Shown here piece after piece: positions 1 to 7,915 of a stretch of DNA of 64,000 nt. The notes beneath the pieces were generated by a model that was given only the letters and a program-made list of their open reading frames with translations, had not been told where the DNA came from and ran no database searches. The stretch lies in contig CAMNAK010000001.1 in the NCBI GenBank assembly GCA_946530965.1, positions 248,001 through 312,000 on the forward strand, given 5' to 3'. How positions within the stretch are numbered: position 1 is the first letter of the stretch; every line of letters starts with the position of its first letter. This stretch comes from an uncultured Candidatus Saccharibacteria bacterium. Its GTDB lineage: Bacteria; Patescibacteriota; Saccharimonadia; Saccharimonadales; Saccharimonadaceae. The translations under genes and the position numbers were made by a program.

Positions 1-1
1 T

Positions 2-433
2 GGATATAAAGGGCGCAAGTTCGGTCGCGAAACCGACCAACGCACTGCACTAACTCGCGGTCTGATGCGCTCCTTGTTTAAATACCAGGCAATCAATACG
101 ACTCTAGCAAAAGCTAAGGAAATTCGCCGCCCAGCCGAAAAGCTTATTACGCTTGCAAAGCGCGGCGACCTAGCTTCCCGCAGACTCGTGATTGCTCGTC
201 TTGACGATACTGAAATGGGCAACTACCTCGTAGATGTTATCGCACCACAGGTCAAGCGCGACAGCGGTTATCTCCGCATCGAACGCAACGGCTTCCGTGT
301 TGGCGACAACACCGAAATGGCAACCATTTCCTTCGTTGATGACATCAAAGACATGCCAAAGCCAGCAAAGAAAGCTGCTACAAAAGCTGCTCCAAAAGCT
401 GAGAAAAAGGCAGATAAGAAGGAGGAGAAATAA
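2..433 (+). CDS. rplQ: 50S ribosomal protein L17 (5'-truncated by window edge)
   Basis: The reading frame is open from base 2 and begins with the L17 N-terminal core (GYKGRKFGRETDQRTALTRG), so only the first few residues lie outside the window. L17 is a large-subunit protein near the peptide exit tunnel. The visible 143 residues end in a Lys/Ala-rich tail (about residues 120-143), an extension beyond the conserved fold. An internal ATG at 65 is not the start because the family signature continues upstream of it. The stop lies 2 nt before rplM, so it is cotranscribed with rplM and rpsI. Confidence 0.96.
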   Translation, partial: GYKGRKFGRETDQRTALTRGLMRSLFKYQAINTTLAKAKEIRRPAEKLITLAKRGDLASRRLVIARLDDTEMGNYLVDVIAPQVKRDSGYLRIERNGFRVGDNTEMATISFVDDIKDMPKPAKKAATKAAPKAEKKADKKEEK

Positions 434-435
434 GT

Positions 436-861
436 ATGAAAACTTATAGCCAAAAGTCCTCCGAGATCGCACGTGAATGGTGGATTATCGACGCTTCCAC
501 TTTGCCACTAGGTAAATTGGCCGTCGTAATCGCAGACAAGCTCATGGGCAAGTCTAAAGTTACCTACACGCCTCACACCGATAACGGTGACTATGTCGTC
601 GTTGTTAACGCTAAGAACATCAAAGTTACTGGCGACAAGATGACAGACAAGCATTACTACCGCCACTCTGGCTTCCCAGGCGGCTTGACTGATCTTACTC
701 TCGCTGAAATCATCGAGAAAGATCCAACTCTAGCTGTTAAAAGCGCAGTTGCCGGTATGCTCCCAAAGAACAAACTTCAAGCTGAACGCATGAAGCGTCT
801 CCGCGTCTTCGCAGGTGCAGAGCACACTCATACCGCTCAGACCCCAAAGGAGATTAAGTAA
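436..861 (+). CDS. rplM: 50S ribosomal protein L13
   Basis: This 141-residue protein matches L13 over its full length: WWIIDASTLPLGKLAVVIAD near the N-terminus, then the HTDNGDYVVVVNA segment and the YYRHSGFPGG loop. L13 is an early-assembling 50S protein. The start follows a GGAGGAGAAATAAGT Shine-Dalgarno stretch inside the end of rplQ. Its stop codon overlaps the rpsI start by one base (TAATG), which indicates translational coupling in the usual L13-S9 pair. Confidence 0.97.
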   Translation: MKTYSQKSSEIAREWWIIDASTLPLGKLAVVIADKLMGKSKVTYTPHTDNGDYVVVVNAKNIKVTGDKMTDKHYYRHSGFPGGLTDLTLAEIIEKDPTLAVKSAVAGMLPKNKLQAERMKRLRVFAGAEHTHTAQTPKEIK

Positions 862-1265
862 TGCCAGCAAAGAATGCTAAATACACCTACGGCAACGGTA
901 GCCGCAAGGCTGCTACTGCCTCTGCTCGTCTTTACAAGGGCAAGGGTGAACTTACTATCAACGGCAAGAGCGCTGCAGATTACTTCTGCAACAACAAGAG
1001 CCTTATCGCTGAAGTAACAGATCCACTAGCTCTAGTTCAGAAGCAGAAAGAGTTCGACGTTACTGTACTCGTAAAAGGCGGCGGTTCCGCCGGCCAGGTC
1101 GACGCAATCAAGCTAGCTATCTCTCGTGCATTGGTCCTCGAATTCCCAGAATTCCGCCCAGTACTCAAGAAGGCAGGCCTCATGAAGCGCGATCCACGCG
1201 AAAAGGAACGCAAGCACTACGGTCTTCGTGGCGCTCGCAAACGCGAACAGTTCAGCAAGCGTTAA
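861..1265 (+). CDS. rpsI: 30S ribosomal protein S9
   Basis: This 134-residue protein has the S9 architecture: YGNGSRKAATASARLY at the N-terminus and the conserved basic C-terminal tail ending in EQFSKR, which reaches the P-site tRNA in ribosomes. It overlaps rplM by one base and is the last gene of the operon. A strong hairpin follows at 1286. Confidence 0.97.
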   Translation: MPAKNAKYTYGNGSRKAATASARLYKGKGELTINGKSAADYFCNNKSLIAEVTDPLALVQKQKEFDVTVLVKGGGSAGQVDAIKLAISRALVLEFPEFRPVLKKAGLMKRDPREKERKHYGLRGARKREQFSKR

Positions 1266-1285
1266 TCTTATTAACGAAGAGAACA

Positions 1286-1316
1286 CAAGAACCACTCCGA
1301 AAGGGGTGGTTCTTGG
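1286..1316 (+). terminator. Terminator hairpin after rpsI
   Basis: A 13-bp stem (1286-1298 with 1303-1315, one T-G pair) closes a GAAA tetraloop. The following tract is only GTTTGG, so efficient termination probably also relies on the second hairpin at 1337. Confidence 0.75.
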
Positions 1317-1336
1317 TTTGGATAAAAACAGCAATC

Positions 1337-1365
1337 AAAAAAGTTCCTCCGAAGAGGAACTTTTT
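1337..1365. terminator. Bidirectional terminator between rpsI and the pilin gene
   Basis: AGTTCCTC and GAGGAACT pair around a CGAA loop, flanked by an A run on the left and a T run on the right. It can therefore stop both the ribosomal operon (+) and the pilin gene (-). Confidence 0.85.
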
Positions 1366-1371
1366 AGCTAG

Positions 1372-1965
1372 CTATTGATTATCCGTGCAGTAAACAGAAT
1401 TACCTTCAAGGAGATATCTCAAGGCAAAATCATTTACGCCAGCACTCGATAAAACGGACTCTTCATTATCCGGATTACACTTAGCATGAGTATATACATG
1501 GATGACATGCCTATTACCATCAGCAGAAAAAGCAATATCATAATTCCAAATCGTATTAGGCGTCTGCTTTACGTCGTACTGATAATATAAAATATACGGC
1601 GTGCCATCAGGATCGCTGAACTGATCACCGCAGGTTGAATAAGAAACGCTAGGTACATGAGTAGTGCTTCCAACCTTAACATCGCTCAGTGCACCAGAGC
1701 AATCATTATCAATATAGTGAGTAATAAAGTCGGAATCAATCTTTAGAGTAGAACCATCAACATATGTCGGCAAGTGATTATTCGCTGCTAAATAATCAGT
1801 GAAAGCACTATTGATCCTGGAAAGATCCTGCCTGCGGCGAGTATTTCTTTGGCTTCGCTGCAAGGCCGGAAGCGCAATGAATACCATCAAGAAAATAAGG
1901 CCAGCGATCGCAAGAACCAAGACAACCTCGATAATCGTGAAGCCTTTTTTGTTATTTTTAGTCAT
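1372..1965 (-). CDS. Type IV prepilin-like protein
   Basis: The 197-residue protein starts with a class III prepilin signal: a short basic leader (MTKNNKKG), the cleavage site G/F with Glu at +5 (FTIIEV), then a hydrophobic helix of about 20 residues. This is the substrate of a PilD-type peptidase. The globular part carries four cysteines that could form disulfides. Type IV pili drive twitching and host attachment in several cultured Saccharibacteria. No pilus assembly genes are adjacent. It is the only gene between its two flanking intergenic regions. Confidence 0.85.
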   Translation of the reverse strand: MTKNNKKGFTIIEVVLVLAIAGLIFLMVFIALPALQRSQRNTRRRQDLSRINSAFTDYLAANNHLPTYVDGSTLKIDSDFITHYIDNDCSGALSDVKVGSTTHVPSVSYSTCGDQFSDPDGTPYILYYQYDVKQTPNTIWNYDIAFSADGNRHVIHVYTHAKCNPDNEESVLSSAGVNDFALRYLLEGNSVYCTDNQ

Positions 1966-2071
1966 AGCTTTTATATAACTCCATTAAGCTTATGTTTATC
2001 TTTTAAAATAATAGCATATTCATAAGCACAGGTCGAGCTTATGCTAAAATAGATACAAGCATAGGAGGTTT

Positions 2072-4069
2072 ATGAGCACTACTCAACGGATCAAAAATGT
2101 ATTCAAGATCCTATCAAATATCTTTTTCATTCTCATTTTTATCGCATTCTTCGCGATTATCATATATATGGCGGCAACTGGCCTCTTTCGTGGCCATGAA
2201 GCCCTAGAAGAAAAGCAAAGCCTAATTACGACCCAAGCTAGCTACGAGAAAGAATTCACGACAGACGGCACCAGTTTCGACAATCCAAAAGTCATCCTAA
2301 ACCCTTACAAAAACTCGCCTCTTACCGCCCTAGTAATCTTTCATAGCGATAAAGAAATCGCACCAACTATCAAAGTAGAAGGCAAAGACGACAAAACCAG
2401 CATTACTCATAGCTTCAAATCTGGCACAGACCACCTCCTACCAATTTATGGCCTCTATGCAGATTACGACAATAAAATCACGATCAGCTACGAAGATTCC
2501 GGCGAGGCAAAGAGCAAAGAAATCAGCATCAAAACCGACCCGCTCCCAGAAAACATCGCAAAAGCAGAAATTACTACCGCAAACAAAGAACAGCTAGACG
2601 ATAGCCTGTATTTCTTCTCCCCAAGTAGCAATTCACTAGCCGCAGCTTACGACATCAATGGCGAGGTTCGCTGGTATCTTACTCAAAAGACTTCCTGGGA
2701 TAACAAGAGACTCAAAAACGGCCACATCCTAATCAGCACCGAACGCATAATTAACACCCCATACTACATGTCTGGCATGTATGAGATAGATTTACTCGGC
2801 AAAACCTACAAGGAATACAGCATTCCTGGCGGTTATCATCATGATTATTTCGAGATGCCAAATGGCAACCTTCTTGTCGCAAGCGACAATTTTGACTCCA
2901 CTAACAACACCGTCGAGGATTACATCGTAGAGATTGACCGCGAATCAGGCGAAGTAGTCAAAGAATTCGACCTAAAGAAACTAATTCCAGCAGATAGTAC
3001 TGGCAACGAAAACTACTCCACGGCAGATTGGTTCCACAACAACTCTATCTGGTACGACGAAGTCACTAATAGCGTATTATTATCTGGCAGGCATGCCGAC
3101 GCAGTTCTTAGCCTAGACTACGAAAGCGCAACACTCAACTGGATTATTGGCGACCCGACAGGTTGGCCAGAATCCATGCAAAAATACTTCTTTACGCCAG
3201 TCGGCGAAGGCTTCGAATGGCAATGGAGTCAGCACGCCGCCATGGTTACCCCAGAAGGCTATATCTTCCTCTTTGATAACGGCAACAACAAAAGCAAAAA
3301 TAAAGAGAACTACATCTCGGCAGAAAACAGCTATTCCCGTGGCGTCATGTACAAAATCGATACAGAGAACAAAACCATCGAGCAAGTCTATCAATACGGC
3401 AAGGAGCGAGGCAGCGATTTCTATTCACCATACATCTCCGATGTAGATTATTTAGAGGCAAATCATTACCTAATATCTAGCGGTGGCATCGTCAAAAAAG
3501 ATGGCGTACCACAAAACCAACCATCGTCAGTCGCTGGTGCAAATGAACTCTTATCGGATACCGTAGAAATCAAAGACGGGGAAGTCATCTTCGAAATTAA
3601 GCTAAACAGCAATACCTATCGCGCTGAAAAGCTTAGCGCATACTACGAAGGCGAAAACTTCGAACATACAGAAGGCAAAAAGCTTGGCCACCTCGCAAAG
3701 AGCGAACCAATCAGCATCGAAACTGGGCTCTTGTCTGGTACAAAAAGCATAGATAACGAATATAAAAAGCATAATATCAAGCTAAGCAAAGAAGAAGATA
3801 GGCTCGTAATTAGCGGAAGCTTTACCAAAAACAGCAATCTCCGCGCCATCTTAACCAAAGGCTTCGAAAAGAGATATTACCGTTTCAAAGTAACCAACGA
3901 AATGCACGCCGCAATGTGCATATCCGTCTTCGATGAGAGAGCAGACGAGAATGCTGAAAGCATAGATATTACAAGATATATCAATGCCGAAGGCCTAGAT
4001 GGAACATATAACATCTACCTAGAAATCGGCAACACGGTTTACGACACAGGGAAAAGCGTAAAATTCTAA
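2072..4069 (+). CDS. Membrane-anchored arylsulfate sulfotransferase-like protein
   Basis: This 665-residue protein has an N-terminal membrane anchor (about residues 15-37) followed by a beta-propeller of the ASST family. The four catalytic elements known from E. coli AssT can be recognised in order: HHDYFEMPNGN (about 256), DWFHNNS (about 321), SGRHADA (about 339) and SQHAAMV (about 387, equivalent to the sulfated histidine). AssT moves sulfate between phenolic esters and phenols without PAPS. The protein has almost no cysteine, so the disulfide of periplasmic AssT is absent. An AGGAGG site lies 3 nt before the ATG and a TAAAAT -10 box lies near 2045. The substrate is unknown. Confidence 0.75.
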   Translation: MSTTQRIKNVFKILSNIFFILIFIAFFAIIIYMAATGLFRGHEALEEKQSLITTQASYEKEFTTDGTSFDNPKVILNPYKNSPLTALVIFHSDKEIAPTIKVEGKDDKTSITHSFKSGTDHLLPIYGLYADYDNKITISYEDSGEAKSKEISIKTDPLPENIAKAEITTANKEQLDDSLYFFSPSSNSLAAAYDINGEVRWYLTQKTSWDNKRLKNGHILISTERIINTPYYMSGMYEIDLLGKTYKEYSIPGGYHHDYFEMPNGNLLVASDNFDSTNNTVEDYIVEIDRESGEVVKEFDLKKLIPADSTGNENYSTADWFHNNSIWYDEVTNSVLLSGRHADAVLSLDYESATLNWIIGDPTGWPESMQKYFFTPVGEGFEWQWSQHAAMVTPEGYIFLFDNGNNKSKNKENYISAENSYSRGVMYKIDTENKTIEQVYQYGKERGSDFYSPYISDVDYLEANHYLISSGGIVKKDGVPQNQPSSVAGANELLSDTVEIKDGEVIFEIKLNSNTYRAEKLSAYYEGENFEHTEGKKLGHLAKSEPISIETGLLSGTKSIDNEYKKHNIKLSKEEDRLVISGSFTKNSNLRAILTKGFEKRYYRFKVTNEMHAAMCISVFDERADENAESIDITRYINAEGLDGTYNIYLEIGNTVYDTGKSVKF

Positions 4070-4076
4070 TAATAAT

Positions 4077-4105
4077 CCACCGGCTAGCGTCGGTGGTATT
4101 TTTTA
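4077..4105 (+). terminator. Terminator after the sulfotransferase-like gene
   Basis: CCACCG and CGGTGG pair around an 8-nt loop and are followed by TATTTTTTATTT. It sits directly after the stop at 4069. Confidence 0.8.
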
Positions 4106-4504
4106 TTTAATACGGATTTTATCTCCAGCAAATATTAAATCTGGATCCATAATATTATTCCAGACACAAAGCTGAGTCATATCTACACGAAACTTTGCAC
4201 TAATCTCACTCAAGGTGTCGCCAGGTTGAATTTCATAAAATTCATCACCAGGTAAAGACAAAACCGTAGGTTGTTCATCATCTTTAACTTCTGCTTCAGA
4301 CTCAACCATATCAGAAGGAACAGCATCGACATTGACGCACTCAAAAATATTTGGCAAAGGATAAATCTCGGCCATCTGAATATCCATCAAAACATCATTC
4401 TTTTGCAAGCTCGGCAAAACATTATCCTCGGCACTAATCGAGATTTTACGCCCAGAATCTAAGTTCTTCTGTTTTCTCTTAACGTCTATTTTCTGTAAAG
4501 ACAT
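4103..4504 (-). CDS. LysM-domain protein
   Basis: The 133-residue product ends in one LysM module (about residues 90-133: FYEIQPGDTLSEISAKF then VWNNIMDPDLIFAGDKI), a fold that binds N-acetylglucosamine-containing glycans such as peptidoglycan. No signal peptide or membrane segment is seen, so export is uncertain. The longer frame opens at 4531, but a TATAAT box (4511-4516 on the minus strand) lies 6 nt before the ATG at 4504, so the message is probably leaderless and starts there. Confidence 0.75.
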   Translation of the reverse strand: MSLQKIDVKRKQKNLDSGRKISISAEDNVLPSLQKNDVLMDIQMAEIYPLPNIFECVNVDAVPSDMVESEAEVKDDEQPTVLSLPGDEFYEIQPGDTLSEISAKFRVDMTQLCVWNNIMDPDLIFAGDKIRIK

Positions 4505-4590
4505 AAGCCTATTATACCAACATTCCAGCAAAATCTATCGCGAAGTATTAAATTGACATCTCGAATAAATATGTTGTACAATAGACCCAT

Positions 4591-4616
4591 CGTTCATCGA
4601 ACGAAATACGCACATT
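4591..4616 (+). promoter_or_regulatory. Leader hairpin plus TACGCACATT motif
   Basis: CGTTC and GAACG (4591-4595, 4599-4603) form a small hairpin. The motif TACGCACATT follows at 4607-4616 just before the Shine-Dalgarno site. The same order of hairpin, TAC(C)GCACATT and ribosome site is found upstream of 40686 and 41579. Confidence 0.5.
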
Positions 4617-4631
4617 ACAGGAGGCAAGGCC

Positions 4632-5084
4632 ATGGAAAATCTGATCAAAATTCAGAAACAGACCACTCAGAAGATTAACGATGCTGCAAAGCACGTAATC
4701 GAGACTAAGGAGGAGCTCCAGACGATGCTCAACTTCGCCACTCATCACAAGCACGCTTATGACGAGTCCGAAAACCAGAGTGAGCGCAGAAAGGCGCTCC
4801 GCTACTACGCCAAGGCTTGGAGATGTTATAACAGAATCATCGCCAGCCAGGAAGAGATGCGCTGGAACTGCAGAAGTGCTGCAGAGATCACCAAGAGCAA
4901 GATCAACCACATCATTCCGACACTCGAAGACGAAGTAGCTCTCAAGTCCGATTACGACTACTACACCCGCATGTTCGAACGCGTCACTGCAGAGCAGCAG
5001 GAGTTTATGAAGCAGAAAAGAGAAATTCTCGCTCTCGTTCGCGAACTTCGTGTAAGCGTAAGACCGGTCGCCGTAGCCGTTTAA
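4632..5084 (+). CDS. Hypothetical alpha-helical protein
   Basis: I do not recognise this 150-residue protein. It is charged and predicted almost wholly helical (long runs rich in Lys, Glu, Gln), with no signal or membrane segment. It is a self-contained unit: promoter TTGACA (4553-4558), 18-nt spacer and TACAAT (4577-4582), a leader hairpin at 4591-4603, the motif TACGCACATT, an AGGAGG site and a terminator. Its codon use leans to CAG, CTC and AAG. The leader motif is shared with the genes at 40686 and 41579. Confidence 0.7.
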   Translation: MENLIKIQKQTTQKINDAAKHVIETKEELQTMLNFATHHKHAYDESENQSERRKALRYYAKAWRCYNRIIASQEEMRWNCRSAAEITKSKINHIIPTLEDEVALKSDYDYYTRMFERVTAEQQEFMKQKREILALVRELRVSVRPVAVAV

Positions 5085-5108
5085 GTACGCTAACCTCCAT
5101 TTAGTAAC

Positions 5109-5139
5109 AAACCCCGTAAGAAATTACGGGGTTTCTTTT
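5109..5139 (+). terminator. Terminator after the 4632 gene
   Basis: An 11-bp perfect stem (AAACCCCGTAA with TTACGGGGTTT) closes a GAAA loop and is followed by a T-rich tract. Confidence 0.9.
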
Positions 5140-5160
5140 GTTTGGTTATCTTGAGCCATC

Positions 5161-5188
5161 TTGACATTTTGGCTTGACGTTATATAAT
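5161..5188 (+). promoter_or_regulatory. Sigma-70-type promoter of the 5229 gene
   Basis: TTGACA (5161-5166) and TATAAT (5183-5188) are separated by 16 nt. Both hexamers match the consensus exactly. Confidence 0.8.
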
Positions 5189-5228
5189 ATAGTTACTAGT
5201 CGTCACGAATCAAAAGGGAGGTGATTAT

Positions 5229-5576
5229 ATGACGGTACTAGAGTATATTCAGCAAATCTCTAGCCTTATCTTCGAAACAAAAGCTAAGCTTTCAAAAGAC
5301 GAAGAAGAGTTGGACCAGATCACTCTGGCCTATCTCGTAAGCAAGGACCCCAGACTCCTCGAACAAATCAAAACACAGAAAAACATCGTAATCAGGGGTT
5401 ATCAGCTTATTTCCGCCTGCTACGAAGACCAATCTATCAAATATCTTGAGCTGGCCGCACTAGAAAACGATTCTTTCGACAAACAAAACATCATCAAGCT
5501 GGCGGGCGAACGCATGAGATTAGCAGAAGAGGCTACAGCAAAAGCTAAAAAAGTTGCTGATAGCCACAAATTCTAA
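5229..5576 (+). CDS. Hypothetical small helical protein
   Basis: This 115-residue protein is not recognised. It is predicted to be all-helical and soluble, with Lys/Glu-rich amphipathic stretches. A very strong GGGAGGTGAT ribosome site precedes the ATG, a consensus promoter lies at 5161 and a terminator overlaps the stop. Like the preceding gene it is a monocistronic unit, and both may be highly expressed. Confidence 0.7.
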   Translation: MTVLEYIQQISSLIFETKAKLSKDEEELDQITLAYLVSKDPRLLEQIKTQKNIVIRGYQLISACYEDQSIKYLELAALENDSFDKQNIIKLAGERMRLAEEATAKAKKVADSHKF

Positions 5577-5602
5577 GACCCCTCACTCGAGGGGTCTTTT
5601 TC
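5576..5602 (+). terminator. Terminator after the 5229 gene
   Basis: AGACCCCTC and GAGGGGTCT pair around ACTC and are followed by a T run. The stem begins on the last base of the stop codon. Confidence 0.9.
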
Positions 5603-5610
5603 AATATCAG

Positions 5611-6495
5611 CTAATCGTTTCGTTTTCTGTATTCTTCTTTCATCTCTTCAAGTAGAGATTTCGCTTCATTTATCTTGAATAAAGCTTCCTTCTTTGTTTG
5701 CAATAGATCATTCTTAGTTTTCTCTAACTTGTCAGAAGTCTTAGCGGACATGCCAAAAGTAAAGCTATTCTTCATATCCATAGCGCGAACCTTCATATCC
5801 AAAGAATTAATCTTATTTCTATAAGATTCTTTAATGGTCGATAACTTACTTTTCTGCAAAGAAATATAAGACTTTAGCTCTTTTTTAGACAGAGATTTGT
5901 AATCAATCGACGCATCATCCAATACCGCATTATTCTCATTAATATCTTCTTCGTCATGGTCAATCTCGATATTCTCCAAAAGACATGGATAGAGCTTAAT
6001 ATATAGAGGTATTTTCTTTAATGCTTCTTCACGCAAGGACAACTGCTTATTTACAAATTCTCTTGAAGCCAAAGCCTTTTTCTTTGAAGAAATATTATTA
6101 GAATATTCAAATTCAAAAGCAGTCAATCTACCAATAAAATCATTTTCTTCAGGATGATTTTTAAGCCATTCATTAAGCTGTTCGCGAAGCTGAAACAATT
6201 CCTTATCGTCTGTAGACTCTTTCTTTTTTGATTCTTCATTGGATGACACCGGAATAGCCGGAGCAGCAACGGACGCAGAAGAAATACTGGCCTTAATCAT
6301 AGTCGCATAATATACAGTACATCGACGGGATCGATCAAAATCCGACGTAATATTGCCCTGCATAACATAGCCCTTGCGCATGTATTTTTGCGTTTCGCTA
6401 GATAAGCCACTGGTTGTGGTAGCCTGAAGCATAATAACATCATCATTCTTAGCCCACCCGGCCATCTTATTCATAGACCAATCATAAAAACCCAT
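5611..6495 (-). CDS. Hypothetical coiled-coil protein
   Basis: This 294-residue protein is not recognised. Residues 1-70 look globular and include a Cys and several aromatic residues. Residues 70-100 are Ser/Lys/Glu-rich and probably disordered. The rest is helical, with a strong coiled coil at about 205-290. There is no signal peptide. It lies just outside the integrated element, on the chromosomal side of the left attachment site. Confidence 0.6.
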   Translation of the reverse strand: MGFYDWSMNKMAGWAKNDDVIMLQATTTSGLSSETQKYMRKGYVMQGNITSDFDRSRRCTVYYATMIKASISSASVAAPAIPVSSNEESKKKESTDDKELFQLREQLNEWLKNHPEENDFIGRLTAFEFEYSNNISSKKKALASREFVNKQLSLREEALKKIPLYIKLYPCLLENIEIDHDEEDINENNAVLDDASIDYKSLSKKELKSYISLQKSKLSTIKESYRNKINSLDMKVRAMDMKNSFTFGMSAKTSDKLEKTKNDLLQTKKEALFKINEAKSLLEEMKEEYRKRND

Positions 6496-6690
6496 AAATA
6501 ACCCTCGAATAATTATCTTTTACCTATTATTATAGCGAGAAATCTACATATCTAGCATCATCTAATAAAAATCAGGACTCAAGAAGTCATAAGTATCAAA
6601 ACTACACTAGCTGTTTCTATCAGCACATGTGTTAGTGACCTAAACATACCGACTCGTCCTATATTGCACTCGTAAACCAACTATACTCAG

Positions 6691-6722
6691 AAAAAAAAAT
6701 AAAAGGCCTCCAAAGAGGGCCT
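6691..6722 (-). terminator. Stranded terminator, probably that of tRNA-Ala
   Basis: Read on the minus strand, AGGCCCTC and GAGGCCT form a hairpin followed by a T tract (TTTTATTTTTTTTT). No minus-strand gene ends just upstream. If the element at 6740-19965 is removed, this hairpin falls about 10 nt after the CCA end of tRNA-Ala(GGC), where a tRNA terminator is expected. Confidence 0.8.
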
Positions 6723-6729
6723 ATTCGTT

Positions 6730-6739
6730 AAATGGTGGA
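6730..6739. repeat. Left attachment site (direct repeat AAATGGTGGA)
   Basis: This 10-bp sequence recurs exactly at 19966-19975 and contains the tRNA 3' end (antisense of TCCACCA). It marks the left junction of the integrated element, and the chromosomal tRNA terminator lies immediately outside it. Confidence 0.75.
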
Positions 6740-6822
6740 CCTTAGTGCGAGAAGTTGGAACCATAATCCGAGCAGATCTCCTAGGCAATCAAGCCAAAGT
6801 AGAGGAGGCGAGTATGAAATAG
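6739..6822 (+). pseudogene. Separated 3' end of the serine integrase gene
   Basis: When the left end is joined to the right end at the AAATGGTGGA repeat, the integrase frame continues from its Lys-Trp-Trp codons into TLVREVGTIIRADLLGNQAK and seven more residues, ending at TAG (6820-6822). In the integrated state this fragment has no start of its own; its only ATG is the penultimate sense codon. I read it as the native integrase C-terminus left behind by recombination within the gene. Confidence 0.7.
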
Positions 6823-6861
6823 TAGCTCAAATCCAAGAACAAACTAATTAAAAGGAGAAGT

Positions 6862-7113
6862 ATGATTTCAATTCACGGAAGACAGGTAAGCCAACAATGT
6901 AGTATGTGCGGCCAAAAATCAGCAATAGACCTCTCAGAAGAGGAATTAGAGGCCTTCAGGAGCTATTTAGTGAAGCACAATAAGCCAATCCAGGACTGCC
7001 TACCCACGCTCAATAACTGCGAACGCGAGTTTCTTAAGAGTGGCTACTGCAAAAACTGCCAAAAACTATTGTTTAATAACGGGAAAAGTGCAAGAATATC
7101 CTACATATCCTAA
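6862..7113 (+). CDS. Small zinc-ribbon protein
   Basis: The 83-residue protein has two CxxC pairs (CSMC near residue 14 and CKNC near residue 64), which should bind one zinc ion. A good AAAAGGAGAAGT site precedes the ATG and a perfect terminator follows. No family is recognised. In the excised circle it would lie 40 nt downstream of the integrase stop, so it could be cotranscribed with the integrase. A regulatory or directionality role is possible but unproven. Confidence 0.65.
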   Translation: MISIHGRQVSQQCSMCGQKSAIDLSEEELEAFRSYLVKHNKPIQDCLPTLNNCEREFLKSGYCKNCQKLLFNNGKSARISYIS

Positions 7114-7131
7114 ATATTTTTCCATGGATAC

Positions 7132-7165
7132 AATATAATGGGGCCATTCCCATTATATTTTTTTG
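7132..7165 (+). terminator. Terminator after the zinc-ribbon gene
   Basis: AATATAATGGG and CCCATTATATT form an 11-bp perfect stem with a 6-nt loop, followed by TTTTTT. Confidence 0.9.
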
Positions 7166-7276
7166 CTTTGGCTATTCGAGGGGGCGAGAGACCCCCCATC
7201 TCAGAAGAACTATCACCCTGCTACCGCAAGGGTGATTTAAGTTATAATATCAACATCCTAAAAGACGTCGCCGCCA

Positions 7277-7879
7277 TTAATGATTAGTATTTACTCTAGT
7301 AAAAATAATTCCATCTTCAGACAAAAGAGAGGAGCCACCATCCGCTATAGTATATACTTTTTCCTCATACTGCTTTTCGTACAGAATCGTATAGCTATCA
7401 CCTTCAATCTCTCCAGTCCAGCCATCTCTCCTCTCGCCATACCGCTCCTCGAAAGAAGACTCATAAAAATGCCCCTCACTCTCCTCTAGACGCGCCCTCA
7501 TCTCTTCATTCGCAAAAGCAGAATAGATATGCCATGTAACAACTACAGCTCCATTCTTAATCTCGTACACGTATTCCGACCAGGACATAAACCATATACT
7601 ATCGTCAAATCTTAAATAAGTCTTATTGTAATCAACCTTTTTCTCAGCATCAGACCCTTCTATATATTTTCCGTCTTTCAACCAAAACATATCATACGTA
7701 CCATCTTTATTAGGAGTCTCGGAACGCCAAAGACCAACAAACTTTTCTTTTTGCTTCTCATCTCCTCGCGCTTCCAAGAGGCTAGGTGAATCCTTATTTA
7801 TTAAGAATAGGCCGCCTCCAATCACTAATCCAATCCCCAAAAGACTAATTATTATTAGACATACTGTCTTTTTCTTCAT
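7277..7879 (-). CDS. Hypothetical membrane-anchored or secreted protein
   Basis: This 200-residue protein begins with a basic stretch and one hydrophobic helix (about residues 5-27), which could be a signal anchor. The remainder is rich in aromatic and acidic residues and contains a GLWRSE segment that resembles lipocalin-like calycin repeats, though I cannot name the family. It is the first cargo gene on the minus strand from the left border and is separated from the nuclease gene by 36 nt. Confidence 0.55.
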   Translation of the reverse strand: MKKKTVCLIIISLLGIGLVIGGGLFLINKDSPSLLEARGDEKQKEKFVGLWRSETPNKDGTYDMFWLKDGKYIEGSDAEKKVDYNKTYLRFDDSIWFMSWSEYVYEIKNGAVVVTWHIYSAFANEEMRARLEESEGHFYESSFEERYGERRDGWTGEIEGDSYTILYEKQYEEKVYTIADGGSSLLSEDGIIFTRVNTNH

Positions 7880-7915
7880 TGTAAAATCTCTTCTTCTCTT
7901 AATTGAATGCCGGTT

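Noticed and set aside
6814-6822. Two-codon ORF (ATG AAA TAG) behind an AGGAGG site, which looked like a minimal ORF regulator
   Set aside because: It is in frame with the separated integrase tail, and the AGGAGG is part of its Glu-Glu-Ala codons, so it is better explained as the end of the integrase gene.
7186-7236. GC-rich hairpins (GGGGG/CCCCC and ATCACCCT/AGGGTGAT) as a riboswitch
   Set aside because: They lie between two convergent genes and are more simply transcription-end structures.
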